NCBI GenBank assembly: GCA_025359125.1
Contig: JANYHI010000082.1
Coordinates: forward strand, 37,117-101,116
Source of the DNA: Cytophagales bacterium
GTDB lineage: Bacteria; Bacteroidota; Bacteroidia; Cytophagales; Cyclobacteriaceae
Reading direction: 5' to 3'
Length of the DNA: 64,000 nt
Part shown: piece after piece, positions 62,046-64,000 of the stretch
Position numbering within the stretch: the stretch's first letter is position 1
Layout: every line of letters begins with the position of its first letter
Made by a program: the position numbers and the translations under genes
The notes under the pieces: model-generated
The model's input: the letters and a program-made list of their open reading frames with translations, nothing else
Told to the model about the DNA's origin: nothing
The model's database searches: none

Positions 62046-62396
62046 ATGAGTAGTAACATTAAGGTGAAAAGGATTTGCGATTTCTGTGGTGAAAGCTTTG
62101 AAGCTAGGACTACCGTAACAAGGTTTTGCTCGCATCGGTGCAATTCACGATACTATAAGTCTGTGGCAAGGGGAAAAAAAATCGTGAAAAGCAATAGTGA
62201 GACCACGGCAAAAGTTTTGCGCCCAATGGAAATGCTAAAAGCAAAAGAGTACCTAAGTGTAAATGAAGCTTGCAAGCTCATTGGAGTGAGCCGAATGACC
62301 TTACACAGACAAATAAAGTCAAGAAGGCTCAAGGCCACGACCATTGGACGAAGGATTATTATAAGAAGAGAAGATATAGACACAATGCTACTATGA
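62046..62396 (+). CDS. Zinc-ribbon and helix-turn-helix (excisionase-like) protein
   Basis: The 116-residue protein has an N-terminal Cys4 zinc ribbon (Cys11, Cys14, Cys28, Cys32 in ICDFCGESF and [10 protein letters not shown]). A basic linker follows, then a MerR/Xis-type helix-turn-helix at residues about 70-116 ([20 protein letters not shown] and [15 protein letters not shown]). Small HTH proteins of this kind control excision or the integrase in Bacteroidota integrative elements. Its stop overlaps the integrase start as ATGA, so the two are coupled. Repeats just upstream are likely binding sites. Confidence 0.75.
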   Translation: MSSNIKVKRICDFCGESFEARTTVTRFCSHRCNSRYYKSVARGKKIVKSNSETTAKVLRPMEMLKAKEYLSVNEACKLIGVSRMTLHRQIKSRRLKATTIGRRIIIRREDIDTMLL

Positions 62397-63496
62397 AAGT
62401 TTCTCTAAGACAAAAACCAATATCCCAAGGCAAGTCTAGACTCTACCTCGATTTCTATCCTCCCATCATTAACCCAGGCACAGGCAAACCATCGAGGCGC
62501 GAAACGCTAGAACTTTACGTTTTTGACAAACCAAAAACAGCACCAGAAAGAGAGCATAATAAAGAAACAAAAATGCTGGCTGAAAACATTAAGGCGCAGC
62601 GGCAGCTTCAGGTGCAAAATGAAAGTTATGGGTTCATGGATAAAACAACAAAGAACACCGATTTCATTGGATACTTTCGTCAGCTTACAGAGAAACGGAA
62701 AACATCAAAAGGTAATTACGATAACTGGCTGAGTTCATTAAACTACTTGACCTCATTTGCCAACTCTCCCCTACCTATTTCATCAGTCAATGAAAATTTC
62801 TGTAACAATTTTCGAGAATTCCTTTTAACAGAAAGTAAGCTGGCCCAAAATTCAGCGCATAGTTATTTCAATAAATTCAAAGCGGCCGTAAGTCAAGCGT
62901 ACCGCGATGGTTTGATTAATGAAAACCCAATCAACCGTGTAGTAGGTATCAAGCAAGCTGAGACCAATCGGGAGTTTTTGACACAAGAGGAATTAGATAA
63001 GCTAGCTAAAACAGAATGTGATCCACCCTTATTGAAGAAAGCTTCTCTCTTTGCCGTTCTTACAGGGTTGCGCTGGAGCGATGTGATGGCACTCACTTGG
63101 GCACAAATACAACACTCTGAAATGGAGGGCTATTACATTCGGTTTATACAGAAAAAAACCAAGGGGGCTGAGACGCAACCAATAGGTGAAAAAGCTATTT
63201 CATTATTGGGGGAAAGAAAAAATGATGGCGCAAAAGTTTTTGAGGGATTGGTTTACTCCGCTTGGTTAAACATGAAACTGAAAATTTGGGTAAGGGATGC
63301 AGGGATAAGGAAAAATATCACCTTCCATTGCTTCCGCCACACCTACGCCACGCTACAATTAAACCAAGGCACTGACATTTTCACTGTATCAAAATTACTC
63401 GGACACCGAGATATAAAGACCACACAGATTTACACCAAAATCATTGACCAAAAGAAAAGGGATTCAGTGGATAAAATTAAAATTGACATAAAGTAA
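62393..63496 (+). CDS. int: Tyrosine-type site-specific integrase
   Basis: The 367-residue protein begins at ATG 62393 inside the preceding stop ([20 protein letters not shown]); a longer frame upstream is not needed. The N-terminal arm-binding part and a SAM-like core-binding domain (residues about 85-190) precede the catalytic domain. That domain has Arg227 in TGLRWSD, Lys255/257, His312 and Arg315 in [13 protein letters not shown], His338 in LLGHRD and Tyr347 in QIYTK. This is the full RKHRHY set of tyrosine recombinases, in the branch of Bacteroidota integrative elements. It integrates and excises the element, probably at the mnmE 3' end. Confidence 0.9.
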   Translation: MKVSLRQKPISQGKSRLYLDFYPPIINPGTGKPSRRETLELYVFDKPKTAPEREHNKETKMLAENIKAQRQLQVQNESYGFMDKTTKNTDFIGYFRQLTEKRKTSKGNYDNWLSSLNYLTSFANSPLPISSVNENFCNNFREFLLTESKLAQNSAHSYFNKFKAAVSQAYRDGLINENPINRVVGIKQAETNREFLTQEELDKLAKTECDPPLLKKASLFAVLTGLRWSDVMALTWAQIQHSEMEGYYIRFIQKKTKGAETQPIGEKAISLLGERKNDGAKVFEGLVYSAWLNMKLKIWVRDAGIRKNITFHCFRHTYATLQLNQGTDIFTVSKLLGHRDIKTTQIYTKIIDQKKRDSVDKIKIDIK

Positions 63497-63505
63497 GCTG
63501 CAAAA

Positions 63506-64000
63506 ATGATCAAAGACCCTCCGCAAGAATGGCTAACCACAGAAGAAGAAAAAGATTTTAGAATCCGATTTGACATTATTGTCAAAAATGACCTATGGTC
63601 TACTTCAAATTGGAAAGAACATCCTGTAACATTACTAATGGCATCAATGCTAGAAACAAAAGACATTGAAATATTATTCCAAGAAGTGATTGAAAACGAA
63701 CCATTAGTTGAATCAAATATGGGGGAACTCAGAGATTGGATGCTTCTTTCAAAATCGGATGATATAAAAACAAAAGATACAAATCGAAAATTAATAAGAG
63801 ATTTTCTCAATAAAAATAGAGGAGCTGGAGCAGGTATCAGACCATTTAACCTCTATTACATTTTCGAATCTAGGTATTTTGGGATGAACCTAAACCAACA
63901 AATTGAGGTAAGTAAGGGAGATAAAAATTTCCCATTTTTCTTTAGTTTTCGGCTATCAAAAACAAACTATCCAGTCGACTTTCTTGAGTATCATTTAGAA
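63506..64000 (+). CDS. Unknown cargo protein, 5' part only
   Basis: An ATG 9 bp after the integrase stop opens a frame that stays open to the window edge (165 codons). The protein is polar and begins MIKDPPQEWLTTEEEKDFRI, with an acidic/helical middle and aromatic strands near the end (FNLYYIFESRYFGMNLNQQI). I do not recognise a family. No signal peptide or transmembrane helix is visible. As the first gene after an integrase it may be element cargo, such as a defence or regulatory gene, but nothing here shows which. Confidence 0.7.
   Translation, partial: MIKDPPQEWLTTEEEKDFRIRFDIIVKNDLWSTSNWKEHPVTLLMASMLETKDIEILFQEVIENEPLVESNMGELRDWMLLSKSDDIKTKDTNRKLIRDFLNKNRGAGAGIRPFNLYYIFESRYFGMNLNQQIEVSKGDKNFPFFFSFRLSKTNYPVDFLEYHLE

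Larger units (their letters stand above)
61746..64000. mobile_element. Left end of an integrative element inserted at mnmE
   Basis: The sequence after the mnmE stop changes character. It holds an ORF-free 280-bp region with repeated short motifs. An excisionase-like HTH gene follows, overlapping a tyrosine integrase, and then the start of an unrecognised gene. All read away from mnmE. This is the usual left-end layout of integrative elements. The right end is outside the window, so size and cargo are unknown. Whether it is a conjugative element, a phage or a satellite cannot be told. Confidence 0.65.

Noticed and set aside
63430..63810. 126-residue ORF on the minus strand opposite the integrase end and the cargo gene
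   Set aside because: It overlaps two better-supported plus-strand genes, has no known motif and its Ser-rich composition is typical of an antisense shadow.
1..64000. CRISPR arrays, tRNA or rRNA genes and insertion sequences
   Set aside because: Intergenic regions were read on both strands and none contained regular spaced repeats, cloverleaf-like sequence, rRNA segments or a transposase.

Overview
The window looks like chromosome from a member of the Bacteroidota, most plausibly an aerobic Cytophagales-type bacterium. The DNA is AT-rich, Shine-Dalgarno sequences are nearly absent, and several genes sit behind the Bacteroidota promoter element TAnnTTTG. Protein families typical of this phylum recur: DUF4252, DUF5686, PD40-OmpA fusions, BBP2 porins, WbsX-like proteins and a large AsmA-like protein. 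No rRNA, tRNA or CRISPR array was seen. Most of the window is housekeeping chromosome.

Layout. 1-4.3 kb: the end of ruvC, then a small glycan cluster (glycosyltransferase, WbsX/GH99-like protein, hexapeptide acyltransferase, FkbM-like methyltransferase) and a SemiSWEET sugar transporter. 4.4-15.6 kb: an AsmA-like protein, then an outer-membrane and heavy-metal efflux block (small anchored protein, BBP2 porin, second small anchored protein, CzcC/CzcB/CzcA-type RND pump, PorT-like barrel). 15.6-19.7 kb: a minus-strand operon of ECF sigma factor, anti-sigma-like protein, two DUF4252 proteins, ABC ATPase and ABC permease. 19.7-26 kb: a GC-rich intergenic element, DUF2007, DoxX, PD40-OmpA, a four-helix membrane protein, a pentameric ligand-gated ion channel homologue, CinA and a barrel protein. 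26-33.2 kb: a 2-oxoacid dehydrogenase E2, a histidine kinase and sulfur amino acid genes (cystathionine gamma-synthase type; Na+/solute symporter, OsmC and MetZ in one operon).

33.5-37.1 kb: the conserved thrS-infC-rpmI-rplT translation cluster with clear terminators. 37.2-50.9 kb: DUF5686, SanA-like protein, TrmH, a lone GH1 beta-glucosidase, OmpA, topoisomerase IV (parC, parE), small envelope proteins, 3-hydroxyacyl-CoA dehydrogenase and MscL. 50.9-60.3 kb: a large PAS histidine kinase with a single-domain response regulator, DUF3108, DapD, a glycosyltransferase, and a DtxR-type regulator next to an NRAMP-universal stress protein fusion. 60.4-61.8 kb: mnmE.

The right end (61.75-64 kb) is different. 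An integrative element begins exactly at the 3' end of mnmE. It carries a dense array of TTTGTACC octamers in both orientations, a tandem 20-bp repeat, a zinc-ribbon/helix-turn-helix excisionase-like gene overlapping a tyrosine integrase, and the start of an unrecognised cargo gene cut by the window edge. The mnmE 3' end is the attachment site of the Salmonella SGI1 family, so this may be an independent Bacteroidota element using the same target. That element and the ligand-gated channel homologue are the points most worth following up.
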